Origin: JBCBCP01 sp038530575
GTDB lineage: Bacteria; Pseudomonadota; Alphaproteobacteria; Rhodobacterales; Rhodobacteraceae
Assembly: GCA_038530575.1 (NCBI GenBank)
Contig: JBCBCP010000002.1
Span: forward strand, 1-64,000
Reading direction: 5' to 3'
Length of the DNA: 64,000 nucleotides
This document shows positions 1 to 9,380 of this stretch, one piece after another. The position numbers and the translations under genes are program-made. The notes beneath the pieces were generated by a model, which had not been told where the DNA came from, made no database searches, and saw only the letters and a program-made list of their open reading frames with translations. Every line of letters starts with the position of its first letter. The stretch's first letter is position 1.

Positions 1-260
1 GTCAGAAGCGTCGCCGTTGCCGCAATGGTCAACGAGGACAGGTAAGCCTTCCAATAAAGATCATCCTGCGTCAGGAACACAAAGTTCTCGAAGTCGAAGG
101 CTGCCAACATCTCTGCCAGCCCGTCTTTCATCGTCGGGGTGTACGGCGGGATCGCGATGGCGATATCGCTGAGCGAGATTTTGAAGACGATCAGAAACGG
201 GATAAGGAACAGCGCCAAAAGCCACGCGTAGGGAATGGCGATCAGCGCGGCGCGGCGCAT
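1..260 (-). CDS. Polyamine-type ABC transporter permease (PotB/PotH family), 3' part outside window
   Basis: The first 86 codons of an inner-membrane permease read leftward off the window edge. The start MRRAALIAIPYAW is followed by a hydrophobic segment (about residues 8-30) and the KISLSDIAIAIPP stretch typical of the periplasmic loop after TM1 in PotH/PotB proteins. A second hydrophobic segment begins near residue 78. Its ATG overlaps the TGA of the upstream ATPase gene by one base, so it is translationally coupled in a binding protein-ATPase-permease operon. It would form half of the membrane channel for putrescine/spermidine-like substrates. The EAA loop that contacts the ATPase lies outside the window. 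Family assignment rests on the N-terminus and operon context. Confidence 0.8.
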   Translation of the reverse strand, partial: MRRAALIAIPYAWLLALFLIPFLIVFKISLSDIAIAIPPYTPTMKDGLAEMLAAFDFENFVFLTQDDLYWKAYLSSLTIAATATLL

Positions 261-1378
261 CACGCCTCCAGCAGGACGGCGCAGTTCACCGTCCAGTTCA
301 CGAACACCTTGTCTTCCCAGGTGAAGGGCTGCCGCGTCTTGCGCTCGGTGTTGAAACTTTGCGCCTTGATGATCTGCCCGCCCGCCAGTTCGACGTGGTA
401 GGTCGACAGGTTGCCGAAATAGGCAATGTCGATGATCTTGCCCTCAAGTACGTTGTCATCGTCCGGGCGCTCGCGGTGGATTTCGACCTTCTCGGGCCGG
501 ATCGCGATGTGGCTACGGGTGCCGCTGATCTGCCGGTCGGAATGGACACGAATGGGCGGCTGCCCTTCGGCCCAGTCCAGTGCGTAGACGTTGCCATCCT
601 TGCGCGCGTTGCCTTCGATCAAGGTCACATCGCCGATAAAGTCGGCGACATAGACCGTCGCAGGCGCCTCGTATATCTGCGGCGGCGTGTCGACCTGGAC
701 GATGCGCCCCTCGTTCATCACCGCGATGCGGGAGGCGACGGTCATCGCTTCTTCCTGGTCGTGGGTGACGATCACAAAGGTCGTGCCGGTCTTTTCCTGG
801 ATATCCATTAGCTCGAACTGCGTGTCCTGCCGCAGCTTCGCGTCGAGCGCGCCAAGCGGTTCGTCCAGCAGCAGCAGCTTAGGCGCTTTGGCCAGACTGC
901 GGGCGAGGGCGACGCGCTGACGCTGTCCGCCAGAGATCTGGTGCGGCTTGCGCCGGGCAAAGCGTTCCAGCCTGACAAGCGCAATCATCTCGTCCACGCG
1001 GGCAGCGATGGCGTCTTTGGCCATACCATCACGGCGCAGACCAAAGGCAATGTTGTCCCACACGGAAAGGTGCGGAAACAGTGCGTAGGATTGGAACATC
1101 ATATTAACGGCGCGCTGGTTCGGCGGCACACCGGCGATGTCTTGCCCGGCGAGCGATATGCGCCCCTCTGTCGGGTCCTCGAACCCGGCCAGCATCCGCA
1201 TCATCGTCGTCTTGCCGCAGCCCGAGGGGCCGAGCAGCGCAAAAAACTCTCGTTCGTAGATGTTCAGCGTCAGATCGTCGATCGCGGTGAAATCGCCAAA
1301 CCGCTTGGTGACGTTTTCAAACCGGATCAGCGGTTTTGCCGCCGGGTCCGCCCAAGGTGCGAATTCTTCCTGATTCAA
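260..1378 (-). CDS. Polyamine-type ABC transporter ATP-binding protein (PotA/PotG family)
   Basis: This cytoplasmic ATPase would energise the leftward polyamine importer. It shows Walker A (GPSGCGKTT), the Q-loop (MMFQSYALFPH), the ABC signature (ISGGQRQRVALARSL), Walker B (LLLLDEPLGALD) and the switch His (VTHDQEEA), then a C-terminal TOBE_2 region with the IRPEKVEI motif. I start it at the TTG at 1378 (372 aa), because GGAG lies 8 bases upstream and the length matches PotA/PotG; the longer reading frame to 1459 would run into the preceding binding-protein gene. It lies 53 bases after the binding-protein gene, with a hairpin between, and overlaps the permease start. Substrate is inferred from the aminotransferase and second polyamine system next door. 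Confidence 0.93.
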   Translation of the reverse strand: MNQEEFAPWADPAAKPLIRFENVTKRFGDFTAIDDLTLNIYEREFFALLGPSGCGKTTMMRMLAGFEDPTEGRISLAGQDIAGVPPNQRAVNMMFQSYALFPHLSVWDNIAFGLRRDGMAKDAIAARVDEMIALVRLERFARRKPHQISGGQRQRVALARSLAKAPKLLLLDEPLGALDAKLRQDTQFELMDIQEKTGTTFVIVTHDQEEAMTVASRIAVMNEGRIVQVDTPPQIYEAPATVYVADFIGDVTLIEGNARKDGNVYALDWAEGQPPIRVHSDRQISGTRSHIAIRPEKVEIHRERPDDDNVLEGKIIDIAYFGNLSTYHVELAGGQIIKAQSFNTERKTRQPFTWEDKVFVNWTVNCAVLLEA

Positions 1379-1398
1379 CGCTGACGCTCCACGTGAAA

Positions 1399-1420
1399 GG
1401 GGCGCCCCGAAGGCCGCCCC
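1399..1420 (-). promoter_or_regulatory. Intra-operon hairpin after the binding-protein gene
   Basis: On the minus strand a GGGGCG/CGCCCC stem continues past one G-G mismatch into CC/GG and closes on a TTCG tetraloop. TTTC follows. It lies between the binding-protein stop (1432) and the ATPase start (1378). Such hairpins often stabilise the upstream message or attenuate read-through so that the binding protein is made in excess over ATPase and permease; that role is inferred. Confidence 0.6.
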
Positions 1421-1431
1421 ATCTGTCACAT

Positions 1432-2511
1432 TCAGGTGCCCGACTTGATGCGGGTCCAAGTGCGGGTCAGGTTACGCTGATCGCGCGCGCCCCATGTCGT
1501 CACCGTGTAAAGATTGGCAAGCGCTGCGGCGTCCGGATAGATCGCCGTGTCACCGATGACATCCTCGACGAGGAACTCCTGGCTCGCGAGGTTGCCGTTG
1601 GCGTAGTAGACATAGTTCGACGCCGCCGCCATGTTCTGCGCGTTCATGATGAAGTTTAGGAACAGATGCGCGCCTTCGGGGTTCGGTGCGTCTGCGGGAA
1701 TCGCCATCTGGTCAAACCACATCAGCGCGCCTTCGGACGGGGCGGTATAGGCAATCTCGACCCCGTTGTCGGCCTCCGCCGCACGGTCACGCGCCTGCAG
1801 GATGTCACCGGACCAGCCGAACGCCACGCAGATCTCACCATTGGCCAGCGCGTTGATATATTCCGAGCTGTGGAATTTCTGAACGTAGGGCCGGATCGCC
1901 ATCAGCACCTCTTCGGCCTTAGCGAGAGACTCGGCGTCCTTAGCGTCCGACTCAAGGCCGGCATATGTCAGTGCGGCCGGAATCATCTCCGTCGGGGCAT
2001 CCAGGAAATGCACGCCGCATTCGGCCAGCTTTTCCATGTTTGCCGGGTTAAAGATCAGGTCGAGCGAGCCCATCGGCGCATCCGCCCCAAGGATTTCGGT
2101 GACCTTGCCCACATTCACGCCGAGGCCCGTGGTGCCCCACATGTAGTTGATCGAGTAGGCGTTCTCGGGGTCATATTGCGCCGTCTGCGTCTCGATCACG
2201 TCCCACATGTTTTCAAGATTGGACAATTTGGATTTGTCCAACGGCTGGAACGCACCGGCCTGGATCTGACGCGCGAGGAATGTTCCGGTCGGCACCACGA
2301 CGTCGTAGCCCGAACCGCCCGCGAGCATCTTGGTTTCCAGAACTTCGTTGCTGTCAAACACGTCATAAACCAGCTTCAGGCCGGTCTCTTCCTCGAACTT
2401 GGCCAGCAACTCTTCGTCGATATAGTCCGACCAGTTGTAGACGCGCACTTCGTCCGCGGCTGCGGCGGCGGCAAGCGCCAAGGCTGCGGTGGCGAGAAGG
2501 AACTGTTTCAT
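1432..2511 (-). CDS. Periplasmic polyamine-binding protein (PotF/PotD family)
   Basis: This is the 359-aa extracellular solute-binding protein of the leftward importer. A signal peptide is visible (MKQFLLATAALALAAAAAA, cleaved near residue 19). The mature start DEVRVYNWSDYIDEELLAKF is the usual opening of PotF/PotD proteins, with the YNWSDY motif, followed by DSNEVLETKMLAGGSGYDVV, also family-typical. GGGAG precedes the ATG by about six bases. It is the promoter-proximal gene of the operon and is divergent from the aminotransferase gene across a 191-bp intergenic region. Binding specificity (putrescine, spermidine or another diamine) cannot be decided by eye. Confidence 0.92.
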   Translation of the reverse strand: MKQFLLATAALALAAAAAADEVRVYNWSDYIDEELLAKFEEETGLKLVYDVFDSNEVLETKMLAGGSGYDVVVPTGTFLARQIQAGAFQPLDKSKLSNLENMWDVIETQTAQYDPENAYSINYMWGTTGLGVNVGKVTEILGADAPMGSLDLIFNPANMEKLAECGVHFLDAPTEMIPAALTYAGLESDAKDAESLAKAEEVLMAIRPYVQKFHSSEYINALANGEICVAFGWSGDILQARDRAAEADNGVEIAYTAPSEGALMWFDQMAIPADAPNPEGAHLFLNFIMNAQNMAAASNYVYYANGNLASQEFLVEDVIGDTAIYPDAAALANLYTVTTWGARDQRNLTRTWTRIKSGT

Positions 2512-2648
2512 ATCATACTCCCGTTATGGTGACCGGTTGGCCCGGCTCGCCCGGGATTAAGCCTTGTTTTGCGGCCGCGCACAACTCGATTGATGACGCA
2601 CGCGGCGCGCGGCGCATGCAACGGCGCGTTCTTGGGCGGCGCGCCGCA

Positions 2649-2676
2649 TTGACTATGCACGCGCGCCCAACATACT
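2649..2676 (+). promoter_or_regulatory. Candidate sigma-70 promoter of the aminotransferase gene
   Basis: TTGACT (2649-2654) and CATACT (2671-2676) are separated by 16 bases. The predicted start near 2683 would leave a leader of about 20 bases carrying the AGGAGG at 2693-2698. The 191-bp divergent region is otherwise rich in GCGC/GGCGC runs with inverted symmetry around 2605-2648, a possible operator zone. Identified by eye only. Confidence 0.5.
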
Positions 2677-2702
2677 GCCGCGCAGCCAGTTCAGGAGGCC
2701 CC

Positions 2703-4100
2703 ATGCCCGCGATCACCAACCACCTGCCCACGTCCGAATTGCAGGCGCTTGACGCCGCCCACCACATGCACCCGTTCACGGCCGGGACCGCGCTGGGCCA
2801 GAAAGGCGCGCGGGTGATGACGCGGGCCGAGGGTGTGTGGCTGACCGATTCCGATGGGCACCGCATTCTGGACGGGATGGCGGGGCTTTGGTGTGTGAAC
2901 ATCGGCTACGGCCGGTCCGAACTGGCCGATGTCGCCGCGCGGCAAATGCGCGAGCTGCCGTATTACAATACGTTTTTCCAGACAACCCACGTGCCGGCCA
3001 TCGCGCTGGCGCAGAAGCTGGCGGAGCTCGCCCCCGAAGGCATTGACCACGTGTTTTTTGCCGGGTCCGGATCAGAGGCGAATGACACCAACCTGCGGAT
3101 GGTGCGCACCTATTGGGCCGCGAAGGGAAAGCCGGAAAAGCAGATCGTGATTTCGCGCCGCAATGCCTATCACGGCTCGTCTGTCGGGTCGGGCAGTCTG
3201 GGCGGGATGGCTGCAATGCACGCGCAAGGCGGTATGCCCATCCCCGGCATCGTGCATATTGGACAGCCGAACTGGTGGGCTGAAGGGGGCGACATGAGCC
3301 CCGAGGATTTCGGCCTGATGCGCGCGCGCGAGCTAGAAGCGGCAATTGCCGAGCATGGCGAGGACAAGATCGCGGCCTTTATCGCAGAACCTGTGCAAGG
3401 CGCCGGCGGCGTGATCGTACCGCCCAGCACCTACTGGCCCGAAATCCAGCGCATTTGCGACGCGCATGAAATTCTGCTGATCGCGGACGAGGTGATTTGC
3501 GGCTTTGGGCGCACCGGCAACTGGTTTGGCAGCCAGACCCTGAACATCCGGCCCGACATCATGACCATCGCCAAGGGTCTGTCGTCGGGCTATCAGCCAA
3601 TTGGCGGGTCCATCGTGTCGAATGAGATCGCCGAGGTGATCGGCGGCGACGAGTTCAACCACGGCTACACCTATTCAGGCCATCCGGTCGCGGCGGCGGT
3701 CGCCTTGGAAAACCTTCGAATTCTCGAGGACGAGAAGGTCATTGACCACGTCCGTGACATCGCCGCCCCTGCGCTGGCCGAGATGTGGCACGGGCTGGCG
3801 GATCATCCGATGGTGGGCGAGACCAAGATGGTTGGCATGATGGGCAGCCTCGCCCTGACCCCGCACAAGGAAAGCCGCGCCGCTTTTGCCGCAGAGGCGG
3901 GCACGGCTGGGTTCATGGTCCGCGAGCGGTGTTTTTCCAACAACCTGATCATGCGGCACGTCTATGACCGGATGATCATCTCGCCCCCGCTGGTCATTAC
4001 GCCCGAAGAGATCACCGAGCTGGGCACCCGCGCCCGCCGTGCGCTCGATGAGGGTTATGTCGATCTGAAGGAGGCTGGTCTGTTCAAGCCGGCGTCGTAA
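2703..4100 (+). CDS. spuC: Putrescine--pyruvate aminotransferase-like class III enzyme (SpuC family)
   Basis: This PLP enzyme transfers the terminal amino group of putrescine (or a related omega-amine) to pyruvate, giving 4-aminobutanal and alanine, the first step of putrescine use as carbon and nitrogen source. The 465-aa protein has the family signatures ITRAEG-like RAEGVWLTDSDG, DGMAGLWCVN, QMRELPYYNTFFQT, GSGSEANDTN, the ADEVICGFGRTG block and the PLP lysine in MTIAKGLSSGYQPIGG. I start it at the ATG at 2703, preceded by AGGAGG five bases upstream; the open frame extends further left but has no start signal. It sits between two polyamine transporters, which supports the substrate, although beta-alanine or other omega-amines are possible. 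Confidence 0.85.
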   Translation: MPAITNHLPTSELQALDAAHHMHPFTAGTALGQKGARVMTRAEGVWLTDSDGHRILDGMAGLWCVNIGYGRSELADVAARQMRELPYYNTFFQTTHVPAIALAQKLAELAPEGIDHVFFAGSGSEANDTNLRMVRTYWAAKGKPEKQIVISRRNAYHGSSVGSGSLGGMAAMHAQGGMPIPGIVHIGQPNWWAEGGDMSPEDFGLMRARELEAAIAEHGEDKIAAFIAEPVQGAGGVIVPPSTYWPEIQRICDAHEILLIADEVICGFGRTGNWFGSQTLNIRPDIMTIAKGLSSGYQPIGGSIVSNEIAEVIGGDEFNHGYTYSGHPVAAAVALENLRILEDEKVIDHVRDIAAPALAEMWHGLADHPMVGETKMVGMMGSLALTPHKESRAAFAAEAGTAGFMVRERCFSNNLIMRHVYDRMIISPPLVITPEEITELGTRARRALDEGYVDLKEAGLFKPAS

Positions 4101-4228
4101 CGTGGTTCTAGCCGAGAGTGGCTCTGGACCCAGGTAGCGGGGCTTGTATCGAGCCAGCCGGCAAAAAATAGTCACCGCCTTGGAACTAAGTCATCTGGCA
4201 TTCGTTTAGCGGCCAAAAGGTAACCCGC

Positions 4229-4252
4229 GCGGCAATCTAGTTGCATTGCCGC
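4229..4252. repeat. Inverted repeat, operator candidate
   Basis: GCGGCAAT and ATTGCCGC form perfect 8-bp arms separated by 8 bases (CTAGTTGC), 62 bases before the start of the second transporter operon. The 213-bp gap 4101-4313 holds nothing else that I can name. The spacing suits a dimeric repressor, but no regulator gene lies beside it. Confidence 0.45.
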
Positions 4253-4313
4253 CGATGCGCTGTTTACCTTGTCGCGGCGCGGCGGAGATCGCGCGAACAA
4301 CGGGGAGTCAGGT

Positions 4314-5414
4314 TTGACTGGCACAAGTGGCGATGCTGCGTTCGTCGAATTCGAACGCGTGCAAAAAAGTTATGATGGCATCAATCTTGTCGTCAAAGAC
4401 CTGAACCTGTCGATGCCGAAGGGCGAGTTTCTGACAATGCTTGGGCCTTCGGGGTCCGGCAAAACGACCTGCCTCATGATGCTGGCCGGGTTTGAAACCG
4501 CGACCCATGGCGACATTCGCCTTGATGGCACCTCGATCAACAACATCCCGCCGCACAAGCGCGGGATCGGAATGGTGTTTCAGAATTACGCGCTGTTTCC
4601 GCACATGACCGTGGCCGAAAACCTCGCCTTCCCGCTGGAGGTGCGCAAGATCGGCAAGGCCGAGCGCGAGGAAAAGATCATGCGCGCGCTTGGCATGGTG
4701 CAGATGCAGGACTTTGCCGGCCGCCGCCCCGCGCAGCTGTCAGGCGGACAACAGCAGCGCATCGCGTTGGCCCGCGCGCTGGTGTTTGAACCGGAACTGG
4801 TGCTGATGGACGAGCCGCTGGGCGCGCTCGACAAGCAATTACGCGAGACGCTGCAGTTCGAAATTACGAAGCTGGCGCACGATCTGGGCATCACCACCGT
4901 TTATGTCACTCATGACCAGACCGAAGCGCTGACCATGTCGGACCGTGTTGCCGTGTTCGATGACGGGCGCATTCAGCAGCTTGCCCCCCCGGATGAGCTG
5001 TATGAGGCGCCGGAAAACAGTTTCGTTGCGCAGTTCATTGGCGAAAACAACACACTGATGGGAACGGTCGACAAAATCTCGGGCGGCACCTGCGAGGTGC
5101 GGCTGGATGGCGGCGAGGTGATCGATGCCAAGCCGATCAATGTGACGAATGTGGGCGAGCGCACGCGCGTGTCGATCCGCCCCGAACGGGTGGAGATGGA
5201 CCCGTCGCGCCTTAGTGCAGACGCGCACACGCTCGATGCGGAGGTGATGGAGTTCATCTATATGGGCGATATCTTCCGCACCCGGCTGAAGGTCGCCGGC
5301 AAGGACGACTTCATCATCAAGACCCGCAACGCGCCCGATCAGCGCCGCCTGACACCGGGCGAGAAGATCAAGATCGGCTGGCTGGCCGAAGACTGCCGCG
5401 CGCTCGACGCCTGA
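4314..5414 (+). CDS. potA: Polyamine-type ABC transporter ATP-binding protein (PotA family)
   Basis: First gene of the rightward importer operon. The 366-aa ATPase has Walker A (GPSGSGKTT), Q-loop (VFQNYALFPHM), signature (LSGGQQQRIALARALV), Walker B (LVLMDEPLGALD), switch His (VTHDQTEA) and a C-terminal TOBE_2 domain with SIRPERVEM. I place the start at the TTG at 4314, because GGGGAG lies six bases upstream; an earlier in-frame TTG at 4269 has no ribosome site. It differs clearly in sequence from the leftward ATPase, so this is a second system rather than a recent duplication. A short CCCGC/GCGGG hairpin follows the stop at 5421-5435, before the binding-protein gene. Confidence 0.92.
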   Translation: MTGTSGDAAFVEFERVQKSYDGINLVVKDLNLSMPKGEFLTMLGPSGSGKTTCLMMLAGFETATHGDIRLDGTSINNIPPHKRGIGMVFQNYALFPHMTVAENLAFPLEVRKIGKAEREEKIMRALGMVQMQDFAGRRPAQLSGGQQQRIALARALVFEPELVLMDEPLGALDKQLRETLQFEITKLAHDLGITTVYVTHDQTEALTMSDRVAVFDDGRIQQLAPPDELYEAPENSFVAQFIGENNTLMGTVDKISGGTCEVRLDGGEVIDAKPINVTNVGERTRVSIRPERVEMDPSRLSADAHTLDAEVMEFIYMGDIFRTRLKVAGKDDFIIKTRNAPDQRRLTPGEKIKIGWLAEDCRALDA

Positions 5415-5526
5415 GCGTGCCCCGCACTTCGCGGGCCCTGTCCCGCGATGAACACGAGGCGAAGGGCGAGCCCGCCCCCGCGCCTCATCAAGACGCTAAC
5501 GCGGGCAAACAACTTGGGAGACCAAA

Positions 5527-6636
<1,110 letters not shown>

Positions 6637-6647
6637 GCGAACCTTTG

Positions 6648-6669
6648 GGGTGGGCAGCAATGCCCACCC
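6648..6669 (+). promoter_or_regulatory. Intra-operon hairpin after the binding-protein gene
   Basis: GGGTGGGC (6648-6655) and GCCCACCC (6662-6669) form a perfect 8-bp stem with a 6-base loop, followed by the pyrimidine-rich TTCCCTAATTTC. It begins 11 bases after the binding-protein stop and ends 23 bases before the permease start. As in the leftward operon, it probably protects the binding-protein message or attenuates transcription into the permease genes. Confidence 0.6.
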
Positions 6670-6692
6670 TTCCCTAATTTCAGGACACCCCC

Positions 6693-8489
6693 ATGAGCGA
6701 CGCAGCACAGTCCGGCCCCATGTTGGCCGCCGATGGTACTCCGCTGAAACGCAGCCTCGCGCGCGCCCTGCGCCGCCAGAAACTGCGCGCGCTGGCGCTG
6801 ATCGCGCCGCTGCTGCTGTTTGTGCTGATCACGTTCATCATCCCCATCGCGTCGATGCTGTTCCGGTCGGTGGAAAACCAGATCGTTGAAAACACCCTGC
6901 CCATGACGGTGCAAGAACTGCGCGGCTGGGATGCGACCTCGGGCGATTTACCGTCTGAGGCGGTCTATGAGGCAATGTATTTCGACATGTTTCTCGCCGC
7001 CGAGGCCAAGCGGCACACGCGCCTTGGCTCGCGCCTGAATTACGAGACGACCGGCATGTCATCGCTTTTCCGCCAATCCGGACGGCGGCTGGATGATATC
7101 GGCAAGGAAACCCAGCGCCCGCTGGAACGCCTGAACGGCGATTGGAAAGATGGTGAAACTTGGCACGCTGTGCTGAGCGCCGGGGATAGCGCCGCGGCGA
7201 CTGACCTCGTGGCCGTGCAAAGGGCGCGCATTGCCTACCTGACAGATACCGATGCGGCTGGTGCAGTGAACTTTGCCCCTAGTGCGGAGCTGGCGGCGCT
7301 GCTGCCCCGCACGATGCGGGAATACACCGCTTGGGCCGTCTTTACCGCCACCCAAGACAACCGCGACCCCGCCGTGCGCGACCCGTGGGAAAGCGTTGCA
7401 ACAGCGCTAGCGCTCGACCTGCAGACGGCGGACCTGAGCGGCTATGAGGGTGCAGGCGCGGAGCTACTACGCGAGGCGCAAGCGGCTGCCCTGCCTGTGC
7501 CCGCAATGACCCAAGCCTTTGCCGACATGGACGAGGATTGGGCGACGGCGGAGCCATGGGCCACGATCCAAACCCATTCCGGCGCCTACACCTCCGGCTA
7601 TTTCCTGAACGCGGTCGACGCGCAGAAGACGCCCGACGGTGTCGCGTGGCAGCCCGAAGAAAAACAGATCCTGCTGACGCTGTTCTGGCGCACGCTGGTC
7701 ATGTCGCTGGCGATTACGATCTCGTGCATGCTGCTGGGCTACCCGATTGCATGGCTGCTCGCGAACCTGCCAGCGCGCAAGGCGAATCTGCTGCTGATCC
7801 TGGTGCTCTTGCCGTTCTGGACCTCGCTGTTGGTGCGAACGTCTGCCTGGAAGGTGATGCTGCAGACGCAAGGCGTGGTGAATGACACGCTGGTCTGGTG
7901 GCATTCGACCTTTGTGGGCCAACTGATTGACCCGGTGATCACCTTTATCCTCAACATCTTTATCGGGCTGATGAACGCCGTGCTCTGGGTCTGGAACCTT
8001 CTGAGCGGGATCTGGGGCGCGGTTGATCTAGAGCTGTTCACCTACGCGGCGTTGGGGTTCGAACGGCTGGCGCTGATCAACAACGTCACCGGCACGATCA
8101 TCGCCATGACGCATATCCTGCTGCCGTTCATGATCCTGCCGATGTATTCGGTGATGCAGACGATCCCGCCCAGCTATCTGCGCGCCGCAAAAAGCCTTGG
8201 CGCCACGAATACCGTCGCCTTCTGGCGCGTCTACTTCCCGCAATCGGTGCCGGGGATTGGCGCGGGCAGCATCCTCGTCTTCATCCTCGCCATCGGCTAC
8301 TACATCACGCCGGAAATCGTGGGCGGGACAAAGGGTGTCTTCATCTCGAACCGGATCGCCTTCCACATCTCGTCCTCACTGAACTGGGGGCTGGCGGCCG
8401 CCTTGGGGACAATCCTGCTGGTGGCGGTGCTGATCCTCTACTGGGCCTACGACAAGATCGTCGGCATCGATAACGTGAAGCTGGGGTAA
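6693..8489 (+). CDS. Polyamine-type ABC permease (PotB family) with an unusually long periplasmic insertion
   Basis: One of two membrane subunits of the rightward importer. At 598 aa it is far longer than PotB (about 285 aa). TM1 is at about 34-56. Residues 60-324 form a mainly hydrophilic, Ala/Asp/Glu/Thr-rich segment with no predicted membrane span, placing some 260 residues in the periplasm. The usual permease core starts near residue 325 (LFWRTLVMSLAITISC) and carries an additional hydrophobic insert near 410-440. The EAA loop is YLRAAKSLGATNTVAFWRV. Start ATG follows AGGACACCCCC. The extra domain faces the binding protein and may dock it or a second ligand; no known domain was recognised. 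Confidence 0.88.
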   Translation: MSDAAQSGPMLAADGTPLKRSLARALRRQKLRALALIAPLLLFVLITFIIPIASMLFRSVENQIVENTLPMTVQELRGWDATSGDLPSEAVYEAMYFDMFLAAEAKRHTRLGSRLNYETTGMSSLFRQSGRRLDDIGKETQRPLERLNGDWKDGETWHAVLSAGDSAAATDLVAVQRARIAYLTDTDAAGAVNFAPSAELAALLPRTMREYTAWAVFTATQDNRDPAVRDPWESVATALALDLQTADLSGYEGAGAELLREAQAAALPVPAMTQAFADMDEDWATAEPWATIQTHSGAYTSGYFLNAVDAQKTPDGVAWQPEEKQILLTLFWRTLVMSLAITISCMLLGYPIAWLLANLPARKANLLLILVLLPFWTSLLVRTSAWKVMLQTQGVVNDTLVWWHSTFVGQLIDPVITFILNIFIGLMNAVLWVWNLLSGIWGAVDLELFTYAALGFERLALINNVTGTIIAMTHILLPFMILPMYSVMQTIPPSYLRAAKSLGATNTVAFWRVYFPQSVPGIGAGSILVFILAIGYYITPEIVGGTKGVFISNRIAFHISSSLNWGLAAALGTILLVAVLILYWAYDKIVGIDNVKLG

Positions 8490-8495
8490 CGAGAC

Positions 8496-9380
8496 ATGGG
8501 CCTTCCTCCCTACGCAACATTCGGCCAGCGCGTCTGGTACTACGGCTTTCGGGTCATCTGCGCACTGATCTTCCTGTTCCTGATCACGCCAATCATCGTG
8601 GTCATGCCGCTGAGCTTTAACGCGCAGGACTTCTTTACCTTTACCCCGGAAATGCTGCGGCTGGACCCTGAAGGTTATTCGCTCAAGCACTACCGCGACT
8701 TCTTCACCAACCCGCAATGGCAGCTAGCGCTGCAAAACTCGCTGATCATCGCGCCGCTGGCGACGATCATCTCGGTCTCGCTGGGGACATTGGCGGCAAT
8801 CGGGCTGTCGCAATCCCATGTTCCGTTCAAGGGGACGATCATGGCGATCCTCATTTCCCCTATGATCGTACCGCTGATCATCTCGGCCACCGGGATGTTC
8901 TTTTTCTACGCCCAGATGGGCAATTGGATGGAAAACACATTGGGCTTTGACAAGAACTTCACTGGCTACGTGAAGGTCATTCTGGCCCACGCGGTACTGG
9001 GTATTCCCTTTGTGATCATCACGGTGACGGCGACGCTTGTGGGTTTTGATCGCTCGTTGACCCGCGCGGCGGCGAATATGGGCGCGGGGCCGGTCACGAC
9101 GTTTTTCCGAGTGCAGATGCCGCTGATCCTGCCGGGCGTGATCTCGGGCGGGCTGTTTGCGTTCATCACGTCGTTTGACGAAGTGGTTGTGGTACTGTTT
9201 GTCGGCTCGGCGAGCCAAAAGACGCTGCCTTGGCAAATGTTCATCGGCCTGCGGGAACAGATCAGCCCGACGATCCTCGCGGTTGCAACGATACTCGTGG
9301 TGATCTCCATCGCGCTGCTGACAACCGTAGAGTTGTTGCGGCGGCGCAGTGAACGCCTGCGAGGGATGTCTCCGGGCTAA
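8496..9380 (+). CDS. potC: Polyamine-type ABC transporter permease (PotC family)
   Basis: Second membrane subunit of the rightward importer, 294 aa, the normal PotC length. It has about six membrane spans, the PotC-like FNAQDFFTFTPE region after TM1, and an EAA loop (LTRAAANMGAGPVTTFFRV) for contact with the ATPase. The ATG lies 6 bases beyond the stop of the preceding permease. The gene ends in a convergent overlap with the transglycosylase gene: its TAA and the opposing TAG share bases 9377-9380. It closes the operon. Confidence 0.92.
   Translation: MGLPPYATFGQRVWYYGFRVICALIFLFLITPIIVVMPLSFNAQDFFTFTPEMLRLDPEGYSLKHYRDFFTNPQWQLALQNSLIIAPLATIISVSLGTLAAIGLSQSHVPFKGTIMAILISPMIVPLIISATGMFFFYAQMGNWMENTLGFDKNFTGYVKVILAHAVLGIPFVIITVTATLVGFDRSLTRAAANMGAGPVTTFFRVQMPLILPGVISGGLFAFITSFDEVVVVLFVGSASQKTLPWQMFIGLREQISPTILAVATILVVISIALLTTVELLRRRSERLRGMSPG

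Noticed and set aside
2280..2702. N-terminal extension of the aminotransferase reading frame
   Set aside because: It overlaps the divergent binding-protein gene and the promoter region; SpuC homology begins at the ATG at 2703 with AGGAGG.
5421..5435. CCCGC/GCGGG hairpin after potA as a terminator
   Set aside because: Stem is only 5 bp with no T-run, and the binding-protein gene of the same operon follows.
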